A stretch of DNA of 64,000 nucleotides from Atherix ibis (Eukaryota; Arthropoda; Insecta; Diptera; Athericidae), in assembly GCA_958298945.1 (NCBI GenBank), contig OY282606.1:95301696-95365695 (forward strand), given 5' to 3'. Made by a program: the position numbers and the translations under genes. Positions 38,901 through 50,885 of the stretch are shown here, in pieces. Every line of letters begins with the position of its first letter. Positions within the stretch are counted from its first letter, which is position 1. Under the pieces are notes generated by a model. That model did not search any database. It was given only the letters and a program-made list of their open reading frames with translations, and was not told the DNA's origin.

Positions 38901-39654
38901 GCTTGGCTGTGATCCACTTGCTGCTGTAGATGATGTGGTTCCAGTTACTGGGTACGAAGTGGATGAGGTTCCTTGTCCCTGGGCAAATTTACGTTGTGCC
39001 TGAACTTTTGTTCTAAAACAGATTAAAAAATTAAGAGAATATTGTTTCTATCATAATCACTCAAATATTTGTCATTGTTTCATTATATTTATTGATTTAA
39101 TTCAATAAATTATTCAGAATTTAATTAATCAGAATACATTTTGGTTATTATTTTACTACTCACTAAATTTCAGAAACATTTAAATACAATAAAATTATGG
39201 TCAACTCAAGTATAACACCAAAATTCATCCAATTTTTTAACTATTTAAATGGAAGTATAATTAATGTTCACTAGATAAGCGATTTGTTAACTAGATAAAT
39301 TGATTATTCGATAGAATAAGAATATGACTGTAGGATTGACAAAAACCACATTAGTTCGTACTGCGGTCTATATGACTTTTTTTCCAAATATGGAAACGTG
39401 GTATCTTCAAATCCAGTAATTAACTAAATAATTTTTATTAGAATAAAATAACTTAAAAGAAGGGAGCTCTTTCTTACATATATCAATATGTGTTTGCCTT
39501 AAATACATTCAATTGTCAACACGGAATATATGATGGTTGCTAATTGACACGACACGGAAAGGATGCGACTTGCTTACCGTTTGGGCGTTTCAGGTATCCT
39601 TTCGGAAATCTGTGGTTCCTTCCGTTTTCTTTTTGCGTCTTTCGAAACTACCAT
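32989..39654 (-). CDS. Jarid2: Jarid2, JmjC/ARID-domain cofactor of Polycomb repressive complex 2
   Basis: Four exons, 39578-39654, 33606-39012, 33390-33548 and 32989-33324, join in phase to 1992 residues. The start [14 protein letters not shown] is the first ATG before a perfect CG|GTAAGC donor. A long, charged, Lys/Glu/Ser-rich disordered part fills residues 100-1350. Then come a JmjN-like segment (about 1373-1410, [15 protein letters not shown]), an ARID DNA-binding domain (about 1420-1545, with [16 protein letters not shown] and HPPWIGG), a JmjC domain (about 1626-1815) and a C-terminal zinc finger with ECDLCRANL. The JmjC segment reads [17 protein letters not shown], where active demethylases of the KDM5 type have CWHIEDH, so the iron-binding His-x-Glu is missing, as is known for JARID2. 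The protein is nuclear and recruits or tunes PRC2. Drosophila Jarid2 is longer (over 2300 residues, from memory). Divergent from Uch-L5. Confidence 0.96.
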
Positions 39655-40657
39655 TTTAAACAAATTTAAATTTTATGATGCGATTTATTTCCGATAGATA
39701 AATACTTGAACACTTTCTTTTTTTGCAAACGTCGCCCAATTTGTCATTCACATTTTTGGCTGTATATTTTCACAACTGCATCAACTACATTTTTTTATAT
39801 AAACAATATTTTCTTTTAACACAAAACTTTGTTAAATAATATGTGAAAAAGAAATTATTTTGCTAACAGAATGTACAAATTTTACTTGAAATATATAAAT
39901 TTACATAAAACACCAAAGAACCTCCATTTGGCCGCGAATTAACTGCGTTTCCCAATCTTTGCACTAAACTTTTTATGCAATGAGCGACAAGAACACTTTT
40001 CGTAAACATTGGTTCTCTTTCTCACAACCAATTAACTCCAAGAAGATTTATAGGCATATTTCGCAGTTTGTTTACACCGCACATTCTGAATTACTGCTTT
40101 CGTATTCGAGCAGATGGAATATATAATTTTCGAAATGAAATAATAGCAGAAAATATATTTTTCATAAGTTTTGGTATATTAAAGTTAATTTAAAAAAAAG
40201 AAATAATAAATGCCGAAATAATCTAATACATAAAATTAAAATAAAAGTAAATACTGTAAGTGTTCATACTAAAATATTTGAATATCACAAAATTATAATT
40301 ATTGTCAAATTTAGTATTATTTTTACATCGAAAATTGATTCAAAATTAAAAACCTTAAATATATCATAAAAAATTTTAGATTATCTGAAGTTGGTAAATT
40401 ATTATTTTCGAAAATTCCACAGATTTTCGTGAGGTGGATTGAATATCTATAAATGCATTAATGTGTCGAGTAAATGTGTTGGTGTCCTTTATAATCGCAC
40501 ACAAATTCGAACACGGTTTGACATTTGTTAACAGACTTGAAAAGTTATAAGTCATTGTTGGGAGTTTTTAATTTGCGCGGTTACATTCGATTATAAAGTG
40601 TGTTTAAACATATTTAGTATTATCTTTGATTTATTAAATAATAAACATATTAATACG
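39655..40657. promoter_or_regulatory. Divergent promoter region, Jarid2 / Uch-L5
   Basis: 1.0 kb between two divergent start codons. Less A+T-rich patches lie at 39940-40110 and just upstream of Uch-L5. TTTGACATTTGTTAAC sits at 40517-40532, about 125 nt before the Uch-L5 ATG. No clear TATA box is visible. Confidence 0.5.
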
Positions 40658-41842
40658 ATGAGTGGCACAGCAGGAAATTGGTGTTTGATCGAAAGTGATC
40701 CAGGGGTTTTTACTGAATTGATACGTGAGTTCGGTAAGTAAAATTGAAAAGAAATTGTCCCGGCTTTATGAAAATATTGAAAGTAATGCACGATCCGGAC
40801 AACCAATATTTCTAGGTTGTGAAGGAGCACAAGTCGAAGAAATCTGGAGCTTAGACCCGGACTCATTTAAAGATTTGGAACCAATTCATGGATTAATTTT
40901 CTTATTCAAATGGCTCTCAGATGTTGATCCTCCAGTCGCTGTTGAACAAGATGATAATTTTGAAAATGTTTTTTTCGCCAAACAGGTTATCAATAATGCT
41001 TGCGCTACCCAAGCAATATTGAGTATTCTTTTGAATCTTAAACATCCCGACATAAAATTGGGAAAAACATTGACAGATTTTAAAGTAATATTTGTGGTTT
41101 ATCTACTATTAGTAAATTTTAATGTCAAAGTTTTTGTTTCGCAGGAATTTTGTCAATCATTTGATCCCTTCAATAAAGGTTTAACATTAAGCAACGCATC
41201 AAAAATAAGAACAGTGCACAATTCTTTTGCCCGCCAGACCTTGTTTGAATTAGATTCAAAAAATCAAAAACAAGACGAAGATGTGTTCCATTTTATTGGA
41301 TATGTACCTATTGATGGTCGCTTATACGAATTAGATGGTTTAAAAGAAGGTCCGGTCGACTTGGGTGCAGTTGGTCCAAGTAAAAATTGGATTGATATAG
41401 TCCGCCCAATTATAGAAAAAAGGATGCGTAGATATAGTGATGGGGAAATACACTTTAACCTCATGGCTGTGGTGTCAGATAGACAAATGATTTATCAGCG
41501 TCAAATTGATAGACTAAATAATCCACAAGAAGGTGATATGGATGTTGATGACAAACAAACGGAGATAGCAAGACTACGAGCCTGTATTGAAGACGAAATT
41601 GCGAAGAGAAAGCGATACAAGGTATATTTAAAAAATTGGAAATCTGCTTATCACAATAGGAATTAAGACACTTTATTTTGTAGATAGAAAATATTCGTCG
41701 AAAACATAATTTCCTTCCGTTTATTGTTGAACTATTGAAATTGCTAGGTGCACAAGGTGAGCTGATGCCACTTTTGGAACAAGCAAAACAAAAAGCTAAC
41801 GAACGTCAGAAGTCAGCAAGCAAGACTGCTAAAGCAAAATAA
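40658..41842 (+). CDS. Uch-L5: Ubiquitin carboxyl-terminal hydrolase UCH37/UCHL5
   Basis: Four exons, 40658-40733, 40816-41084, 41145-41621 and 41684-41842, give 326 residues (human 329). The start MSGTAGNWCLIESDPGVFT is the conserved N-terminus. It is a peptidase C12 cysteine protease that removes ubiquitin on the proteasome (bound through Rpn13) and in the INO80 complex. The catalytic set is in place with the human numbering: Gln in GAQVEEIW at the usual oxyanion position, Cys88 in NNACATQA, His164 in DVFHF and Asp179 in LYELDG. The C-terminal ULD helices follow (RYKIENIRRKHNFLPFI), which bind Rpn13 or inhibitory partners. Introns are 60-82 nt. An AATAAA at 41945 lies about 100 nt past the stop. 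Divergent from Jarid2, convergent with the next gene. Confidence 0.97.
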
Positions 41843-42993
41843 ATCAATCCAAATGGAATTTTTGTTTACATTAAAAAAAGTAAACGAAGTAATTTTATTA
41901 TCCAAATTCTTCATTGCAAACGTATATTTGTAAAGTTTCAATCGAATAAAGTTTTATAAACATTCGTCATTGTTTTAGTACTAACTTAAAGATATTTGTT
42001 TTTGTTACTTTGTAATACGCTAAATATTTAGCCGGAGATAATTTTCAATAAGAAATTATAGTTTATTTATATACTAAAGAATTTTCACTGCATATTCAAA
42101 TAGTCTACTGTTTATTGGTTTTATTCTTCATTAGGAAGCTAATGAAAAAAACAATAAATAAATTGCTAGTTAACCTTTTTAATGCGAACAAATTTAAGTT
42201 GAGACAAAAAAACAAAATGATTAGGATTCATATAACTGAAGATTTTTTACACAGATCAGTGTACATTATTCAAATAATACAACAATTGGCTCATAAATTC
42301 TATTGACATGAATAAATATATTTGACACTTGTTTTATTATTAGTTTTTTATATAATTTTTTACAATTTCTTGCAATGTAGGAATTTGTGTGTATATGTGT
42401 AATTAAATATTTCACATATCATGCATGCATATTTTACACTATGTGATTCAATATTTTTTTAATACTTGTTTCCTTTGAAAACCTGCATTCTTTTCGTCTC
42501 TCTCTCTCTTTTCAATTTTTTCTTTTCAGTTGGTTTATGATGATGTATTTCATTTTTACATATTTTTTTAAATTTTAAAATATAGGTTTATCTATAAATT
42601 TTTTATGTTCTTTTTATTTGCAAATAAATACGAATGTATCTCATCACTTTGCATTGCTTTAAACAATAATAATATCATAACATAAATTCAATCACGTGAA
42701 CATAGTTTATAATAATAATAATATTAAGAAAACATTAGTATTTAATAGAATAATATAATATGGTATTTTTTTTAAAAGAACAGTAATATAATAAACGAAC
42801 AATTAAATTACATGAAGACGATAAAAAAAATGAAACAAATATCTTCGACAATTTACTTATTATCGATCCGTTTATCGTTTCTTTCTAACATAACACAACA
42901 TAACGTTCACAATAGTATGAATTGCTGGTCCACTTTTCTAAATAACCTCTCATATTCCTTGATCAACGTGGAATTTATATAGCTGTATAATTG
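41843..42993. other. Convergent 3' flank between Uch-L5 and the two-module gene
   Basis: A+T-rich sequence with the Uch-L5 polyadenylation signal at 41945-41950 and a short (TC)n tract at about 42499-42509. It must also contain the 3' UTR of the minus-strand gene ending at 42994. No other gene is visible. Confidence 0.6.
41945..41950 (+). terminator. Polyadenylation signal of Uch-L5
   Basis: AATAAA about 100 nt after the Uch-L5 stop codon, on the sense strand and followed by T-rich sequence. It is the first canonical signal downstream of the gene. Confidence 0.65.
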
Positions 42994-45900
42994 TTAAGAT
43001 CCTAGTTTTTCTATTTTAATCTGTTTAGTTATATCAGCACTTGCCTTTGAAGCTAAATAAGAAAAGAAATATGAATTATCACATCATTCATGGCTAAAAT
43101 TTTATTAATTGATATATTTCAAAAAATTTCGTCTTTAATTACTAAAGAAAAGTTATTTTTTCTATACATACATATAGACTATTAATAACTGAAAGAAGCA
43201 TATTTTAATATTTTTTTTACCTGCTGCTGTCATGCGATTAAAGAGATTCTTTTTCTTTTTCTTTAAAATCAAATCTAAATTATAACCATCGTTTAGAAAT
43301 CTAAAAATGAATTATTAATGAATAATACATATCGTGATGAAAAAAAATAAAATAAAATAATGTAAATAGATATACTTTTCTATTCGGTTTAGTGCAAGTA
43401 TATCCTTGAATGCACTATATATTTTGTACAAAGTCAAACCGGGTAAACCTTGACCTAAATACCGAGCAAATTTAATTTGCTCCATTTTTGGAAGTCCACT
43501 TTCATGAAAGTCTAAGAATGGGCGATGATCAGTGATGTAGTATTCCTAAATTGTATAAAATAATATTAGTTTATCAATTCTTTTTTTTAAAATAAATTTA
43601 CTATACATACATTACAAAATTTAATGAAATTTTCGATGATTAAATGTTTTTCATAATATTTCACAGTATGATTACTTTGGATTCCGTATTGTTTGAGAAG
43701 TTCCTGTTTTTTCGGCGATAATCGATTAATGTGCGTGAATATACCATCTTCAATTCGATGAGATTCGTGAACACTAAAATTTTCATAAATTTCTAGCCTC
43801 TCTAGAGTTGTTAGATTGTCGTGCTTTAAAATACCATTATTATTTGTAGGTAATTCATCATTTTCACACATTTGTGGAGTGAGATTTTTAAGATCTGAAA
43901 TATATAGACTTGTATGAATAAAAAATTTACTGATAGATAATAAATTTATCAGCCAATATTCTAAAATGTTACAATACACAAGTACTTATAATGTATATCT
44001 ATTTAGTAGTGAAATATTTACTTATTAGATATTTGACATACTTTTATCCTATATAATTGAAATAATAATGTAAATCATAATTTTTACATTGATCTTGATT
44101 TTTTCGATAAATATCTACTACATAAAATGTTAAAATTTTAAAATATTTAGACAAATGAATTAAAGAAAAAAATATTTTTATTCAATAAGAAACAATAGAC
44201 ATAAAGTAATGATAAAAATTTCAAGAAGATCGTTCTCAATTGCATATCTACATGTGTATTCAGTGAATTCTATTTTAAGAATAATTCATAAATTGAATTT
44301 CCTCTGTTAGAGTCATAATTAATGTAATATTTGGTATTATAAATACATCTGAATATTGCGTTACTTTTCACAGCCGAATAAGTGCTCAGAATAATTTTAT
44401 AAATTTGTTGTATGCTATTTATTAATTAGATAATAAATTTCAATTTGAGAAAAATGAAAATTTCAATTCCATGCTGCTTAATTATATCAAATAGTGCCAC
44501 AATACGAGCATACATGTGTATGTAAGTTGTATCTAATTAAAGGAATTTTTTATGTGTTTTCAAAAAATGTATTATCGGAGCGAAATATTTATAATAATAT
44601 TCTTCAAATTATATATAATACATTTATTCTATTTTGAGTTAACCTGATTCTTTATCTTCGAATTCGACCAAATTAGTCATAATTTGCCTATGGATAGATA
44701 GTGCCTCAATTTACATACACAAATATAGTGCACATATTTACATAGATGAATTCTTTGTGAATAGCACTAGCAAATTAATAATTTTTTTTTATTATTGGGC
44801 TTAATTTATTGCAAATGATGAAATTGTTAATTTCCTTTCTAGTTAATTCTTTTATATACATATGCATATATACGCATGCATATAAGCAACTTGTTTATTA
44901 AAATTTTCATATGCAGAAATAAATTAAATATAGAAAATTAGAGTAGACCATGCAATATTTATTATATTATTATAATTATGAATTACCATTTTATATAATT
45001 CTTATATAAACTAGTAAATCGACAAAAATCGACTTTAAAATGATTTATCAATTTATGTACATATAAAGTTTTTAGAATTCACAGTCATAGAAATAAAGTA
45101 ATATTATTAAGACTATCCAATATAGTTTTTATATTTGCAGATAATGTCAGTCGTTTTATAAAATAAGCTATAGTAATCAAAGAAATTTTTTGAAAGCAAA
45201 TATTGCGTTTACTTTATTTTTATTGATACTATCTGTATACAGATATGTTTTATTATATATTTACTATATTACTGATGTAGGAAAATTTAGTTGTAAATGA
45301 TTATAATTATATTCTTTAGAGATAAGTTGTTTGCGTAAATAAGCCACAAATAAAAAATTCCTACGTCAGGTTAACTAATACATATTTTTTACGTTTATGA
45401 TAAATACTTTTTAGAAGTAAATTGCAATTATTTTTAATTTTTTCTATTAACTATCTTTTTGTAAATCTATAATTATAAATTTAAAAGACCACCCAAAACA
45501 TAACATTCGCCTTGAATAATGCACTAACTCATATATAGGTATATGCACTTATTTGCACTGAAAGCTCATACATACTCTTATTTATGTATATTATATTTAA
45601 TCGATTTTTATCTTACCAGCTGTTGTGCATGTAAGAAAGCGTTTGGTTTTATCCAGTATATATTGCAGATTATAGTTTCCTTTTGAATAACTAAAAAAAT
45701 GTTTGTATATTAAAAGAAATGCTATTTCAAACTCATATTTGATATCATACTTTTCGAAGCGTTTCGTGCAAAACAAATTCTTAAAGTTACTGTAAATGCA
45801 GAATAACGTAAAGTGCGGTAGTCCTTGTCCTAAATATCTAGCAAATTTTATTTGTTCAGGTTTCAGCATTCCACTCTGGTTGAGCGATAAAAACGGTCGA

Positions 45901-47295
45901 TGATCATTAACATTATATTCCTGAGAATAACCATGAAAAGAGTATGTGTAAGGTTTTATTAAAATGTCTGGTAATATTGTGTCTTCATTTGTTTTATATA
46001 TTTTGTAAAAAATTTATGTATTTTATAATGTTTAAACTTACTTCACAAAATCTTGCAAAGTTGTCAACAATTATTGATTTATCGTTGACAGACATATGGC
46101 CAGTAAAGGTAACACCGTGCTTCTTTAGTGTTTCCTTTTTCTTAATTGGTAATTTATTCATGTGCTGGAAGATTCCATCTTCAACTTTGTGCGACTGATG
46201 CACTTCGAAATTCTCATTAATAACAAATTTACCCAGCGGTTTGGAAGCATTCATTTGATTTGAATTATCACTACATTCCGACGTATTAGAACTTGTCCTT
46301 TGATCGGAAGTTCCTGTGCTCTCATTAGAACTATGTATATCATATAATGTTTTCGAATCATGATCAAGATTTTCGAGTTCCGCTGGAATTTTCGTACAAT
46401 TCGGCGGTGAATTATCTAGGTCAATCAGATGGTTTGGAGGAGTGGTTTCACTAACTTCTGTTTGCTTTAGGTATTTTCCAAAACCGAATGAACTATCGAG
46501 ATTATGTGTGGAATTTATATTATTAGCCTCATGATATGGCTGATTGGTTTGATTTTGAATATAATTTGAATTATTATGATGTAGTTGATTATGATGAGAA
46601 TGGTGCTGAATTTGTTGTGGTTGGTGATGTTGCTGTTGTTGCTGTGACTGTTGATGATTATGATGATGATTTATTCCTCCATTATGATTTTCGCTATATA
46701 TTGTAATATCACTACCACAGGTGTTAATACCATTGCTGTTATTATTGCTACTATCACTGATTCCATTACTGTGTGCAATTCTAGATATTACTAAACTGCT
46801 GTTTTCTCCTCCGACTCCCGTACTACTATTTCCAATAGTACCACTTCCTTGGCTAGTGATGTTTCCGCTACCTATATCGCAACCGGTAATACTATTTGCG
46901 ATGCCGCTGTTGGGGCCGCAAAAAAAATTTCCATTAATACCGCTGCTATTATCCCCACCGCTCCCTCCACCCGCAACACCCGCACTAGAAAAACTACTAC
47001 CGACACAAATACCGACACCGACGCCACCGCTGCTGGTGTAGCCACCGCCGCCGTTGCTGAGACCTACCCAGTAGCCATTTGTAGTACCATTGCCGAACAC
47101 TTGTTCTTCTACGGTTTGGGCTTTGTTCTCGGCATTCCCTAAGTATTTTGCGAATTCCGACGGATCGTTTAGCGAATCCAAGAAAAACGAACTGAAATTA
47201 TTCGATATACACGACATATCGCCGATCAAACTGGGACTTCTCGAACACTGCTCTTCATAGATTTCTGTCTTCAGTTCTTTAAAGCTAATGTCCAT
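42994..47295 (-). CDS. Unrecognised protein with two tandem copies of a three-exon module
   Basis: Seven exons, 46042-47295, 45751-45920, 45617-45690, 43611-43894, 43376-43545, 43221-43300 and 42994-43052, join with consistent phases to 696 residues. Start: ATG at 47295 (MDISFKELKTEIY); the frame is open upstream only to a GTG. Residues 70-300 are low complexity: Gly/Ser/Asn-rich, then a His/Gln-rich run. Module 1 (about 357-499) and module 2 (about 536-677) share, in order, NF.VH.SH(K/R)(V/I)EDGIF, KK(K/Q)E.LK, FCx, DHRPFL, G, EQIKFARYLGQGLP, TL..IYS.FK and GYNL.(Y/L)IL.K. Each module is cut by introns in phases 0, 2 and 1, and the middle exon is exactly 170 nt in both. The tail is short and Lys-rich. 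I do not recognise the domain and assign no function; a nuclear protein is a guess from low-complexity runs and basic tail. Alternatives: two separate genes, or isoforms that skip exons 4-6, which would keep frame. Confidence 0.75.
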
Positions 47296-48955
47296 CTTTT
47301 TCACTCTCTCACACTCATTTCGATCTTGTCTGTCTCATCGCTTATCCCATTCGCATTTTATTAATACTGTTTATTTAACCTAATTAATTTAAAATTGTTT
47401 TTGATTTTATTTCAACTTTCTGTCATACGAAAATAAATTAATAAAAAAACAACAACTCCACCGAACTTTGAGTAAAAAAATATTTACCTTCTATCGTTGC
47501 ACATACACATACATATTCATTTTCAATACACTATACACTTACTCACACTGTAATGAAAAATTAAATTCAAATGCACAATTTAAAAAAAAATTGAATGAAT
47601 ATTTTTAATAGGGGTGTGACAACGAATCGAACTGACGACAAATAATAACAAATTATGAATAAAAATGATCATTTCAACAACACTTTATGTCACTGAATTA
47701 ATACGAATGCTTAATTCATGCAGGAAGACACCTTATATTATCCACTTAACATTGATTTATTGAGAACTTCTATTCAAAATTTCCATATTAACACACTGTC
47801 ATTATCCCCCAAGCAGCGTTCACTTGCATACAGAATCCCGCAACACTTTCTAATCTAGTACAATCTCTTCATATGTATGAAATAGTTTTATAGAAAAAAA
47901 AAAGCCGTCATGAGAAAAGTCATTATGACAGTGACAGTTAAAAAAGCACGTGGTTTTTTTTGTGTTGCTCTCAATATTTTTGATAGGTTTTTAACTTTTG
48001 TGTATTGTATGCGGTGCGGCGTCGCGTGTTTGGTAAATGGGAGTGTGTTATAAATATATTTTCAATTGATTTCATAAATACACTTTTCTGTATGCTGTTA
48101 TTTATATCTATAATAATTGTTTATTTTTTCACCGTTTTTTATTCAGGGATTTTTCGCGGTTATTTCAAAGTTATATTGCTTGTTGCAAATCGCACAAATG
48201 CCAATTTTAATTAATAGACATATTATAGAAATACATATTTTACAAAAAAGGAAATTTTAAAAAGTACGCATATCTTCACCACATTTATATTTTAATATTA
48301 TTTTATCTTAATAATATTTAAGAAAAACAATATTTTACACATTTTAATTTTGAATGATGTCTGAACAAAATCCTAATGATTTTCAATTGTTTAGCATGAG
48401 AGAAAGAGTACAACTGTTTTCTTAACCATAATATGGAAAACTTTAAGAACCTGTATTGATTAAAGTTATAATATGATTTTAGAAATAAATAACATACGAG
48501 TATATGTATATAATAATTTCTGCGCAAGTTCTCACATATGCATTGCATATAAGCAAATTATCGTCTTTTAAATCCGCATTCTCAATAACACATTGGCAAC
48601 AGGAGAAAATTATAATAAAATTAGATCTTTGACGGCGTCATTCTTTCAGGACTGAAAGGATTTAATTTGTCTACAATTTTATATAATAATAATCTAAATA
48701 AATTCCACTATGTATTATTTAATTTTATTTTCAAAATCTAGAAATCGGAAAAGAACTGGAACTATATTAATATGGCTCTTTTCAGTAACTGAAGAAAATA
48801 CAACAAAGTCAACATATATCTCTAAGATCCAACCTAGCTAAATATAAATAGATTTCTAATTGACATCATATTATCTTGATGTTATTTTAATATTTACCAT
48901 TGACAAAAATATCAATAATCTCTAAAAATTATCAATTCTATAATAAGATTAAAGT
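47296..48955. promoter_or_regulatory. Divergent 5' flank between the two-module gene and Qtrt2
   Basis: 1.66 kb between divergent start codons. A less A+T-rich part at about 47800-48030 contains GTCATTATGACAGTGACAG and GCGGTGCGGCGTCGCGTG, the likely promoter core of one of the genes. Non-coding first exons of the minus-strand gene could lie here. No further coding gene is supported; the 69-codon frame at 48005 has no family features. Confidence 0.45.
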
Positions 48956-50885
48956 ATGAAGTTTAATGTAGAAAAAGTAAGCAAATTTTCTGGCCGATTG
49001 GGTAATATTATATTAGGTGAAAATAATTCTAAATATCAAACACCACTCCTTATACAAACAACGAAGGTATATTCAAAAAGATCCAATAATCGTTTTTTAT
49101 TTGAGTAATATTTTATTATTTATTGTTAGAGTGGAAATATCCCTTATTTATCTCGAGAAGTTTTCACCTACATAAGTAATGGTCAACATGTATTTGAAAT
49201 AAACCTGGGAAACACAGAACATATGGAAGAATCGTTGAAGCTTTTTACGAAAGGTATTGCTGATTTTGTTGGTTATCCCGGATTTCCAGTATTTTTAACA
49301 TTAAAAGATCCATGTGAGCTATCTACTCCTGGATATCATGAAAAGGGTACTGTACCCTTATTTACAAGAAAAGGAAAGCGGTTAATTTCTCCAAATAGGT
49401 TTATATTCCAACTTTAAGATATGAAAAATATAATTTTAATTTTTTTTTAAATAATAGATTTATGGACATTATTGAATGTTTCAAGCCAAATATGTTTCAA
49501 ACACTTTGTGATGGCGATACAGATGAGAAAAGTTCCAAAAAAAGACTTTTAAAATCTGTAGAGCGTTCGGAGTTATTTTTTAAAAATTGCTTAGAGATAT
49601 ATAAAGAATTAAGGAATCTTGGAGAGTGTTCTTTACTTGGTACTGTTATTATTGTAAGGAAATGTTAATTTTTTTAATCATATGAATTTGAATTTCTTCA
49701 AGTAGCATCGGTTGTAGGTGGATATTGTAAAAAAATGAGATCTCAATCTATAAATAGTGTTATCTCGGTATCAGACGTATCTGGGTATGTTATTGATGGG
49801 TTGCACAATTATGGAACTTCTGCATCAAATGTAAATGTTAAATCGCTTAAAGAAATTGTTCAATTTTGTATATCAGAACTTCCCCATGAAAAACCAAAAT
49901 TCATACTAGGTGCTTATACACCGCTTGCCGTTTTAGAGATGATATCTCTTGGAATCGATGTTTTCGATACTTCATACATATACTTAACAGTTATAAAAAA
50001 CCAAGCTTTGGTTTTTACTTCATGTTTGGACTCACCTCAATCGGAACAAAAATCTCTTGGCATAGATTTGTCTGATCGAATGTAATAAAAAAAAGATGAC
50101 TATAATATAAATTTTTGATTTAATTAAACCATCAATAAAAACTCATATTTTAGGTATGTGGAAGATTTCAATCCAATATTAGAAAATTGTAAATGTTTAT
50201 CGTGTGAAAAACACACTAGAGCTTATATACATCACTTGTTGAATACAAAAGAGCTACTGGGACCAATACTTCTTATGATGTAAGTATGAGATAATAAATG
50301 AAAGTTTTAAATTTAACTGCTACAGTGTTTGGTGCCAAAATGACCATTTTTTCTTTCATTAAATTCTGCACGACAAATGAATCACACTGACAAAAATGAG
50401 ACTATTTACATGAATTAATACGTATATCATTGAACGATTGAAAGGTATGCTAAGAACGATTCAAAAATAATTATATCTTTTTAAAGTTATATTTAACGTG
50501 TACTTTTATGAACCTATGATTCTTTGATCGCGTATTGCAGTGTGTCCATTTATATTTCTAAAAATAAATTGTATGCTCAAAACGCAACGCAAATCATTAT
50601 AATAAAAAAAACCAAATACTTTGGTACGTAAGTATCATGTGTATCTGATTTCATGACCATTTAAGAAGCGGAAAGCACCTGAATTTAATCGTTGCCAAAT
50701 ATCTATGTAATTGGTTCAAATTTTTAACTATTTTCAGTCACAACACACATCACTACTTGAAATTTTTCGAAAATATTCAACATGCAATCAGAGACGATAC
50801 CTTACCAAAGTTAATTGACCTAATAACAAGTCAGATGTCTGAAGAATTAACGGAAGCCGAATCGAGTGAAATGCACGAAAAATGA
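48956..50885 (+). CDS. Qtrt2: Queuine tRNA-ribosyltransferase accessory subunit 2
   Basis: Six exons, 48956-49066, 49130-49398, 49458-49639, 49706-50081, 50154-50279 and 50738-50885, give about 403 residues (human 415). Start: [18 protein letters not shown] at the ATG whose frame reaches a GTATAT donor. QTRT2 pairs with QTRT1 at the mitochondrial outer membrane to swap guanine-34 for queuine in tRNAs with GUN anticodons; it lacks the catalytic Asp but keeps the zinc site. The zinc motif is complete: C325, C327, C330 and H356 (CxCx2Cx25H), inside [15 protein letters not shown] and [26 protein letters not shown] and [10 protein letters not shown] are further TGT-fold signatures. The exon 3 donor is uncertain: the better-looking ATT|GTAAGG at 49654 is out of phase, so I use G|GTACTG. 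An AATAAA is at 50991. Divergent from the two-module gene, convergent with Prm. Confidence 0.92.

Noticed and set aside
45597..45869. 90-codon minus-strand frame beginning MLKPEQIKFARYL as a separate gene
   Set aside because: It is the read-through of exons 2 and 3 and the intron between them; both splice junctions are in phase with the rest of the two-module gene.
46721..47142. Two overlapping plus-strand frames rich in Leu/Pro and Thr/Ala
   Set aside because: They are shadows of the Gly/Ser/Asn-rich low-complexity part of the minus-strand gene.
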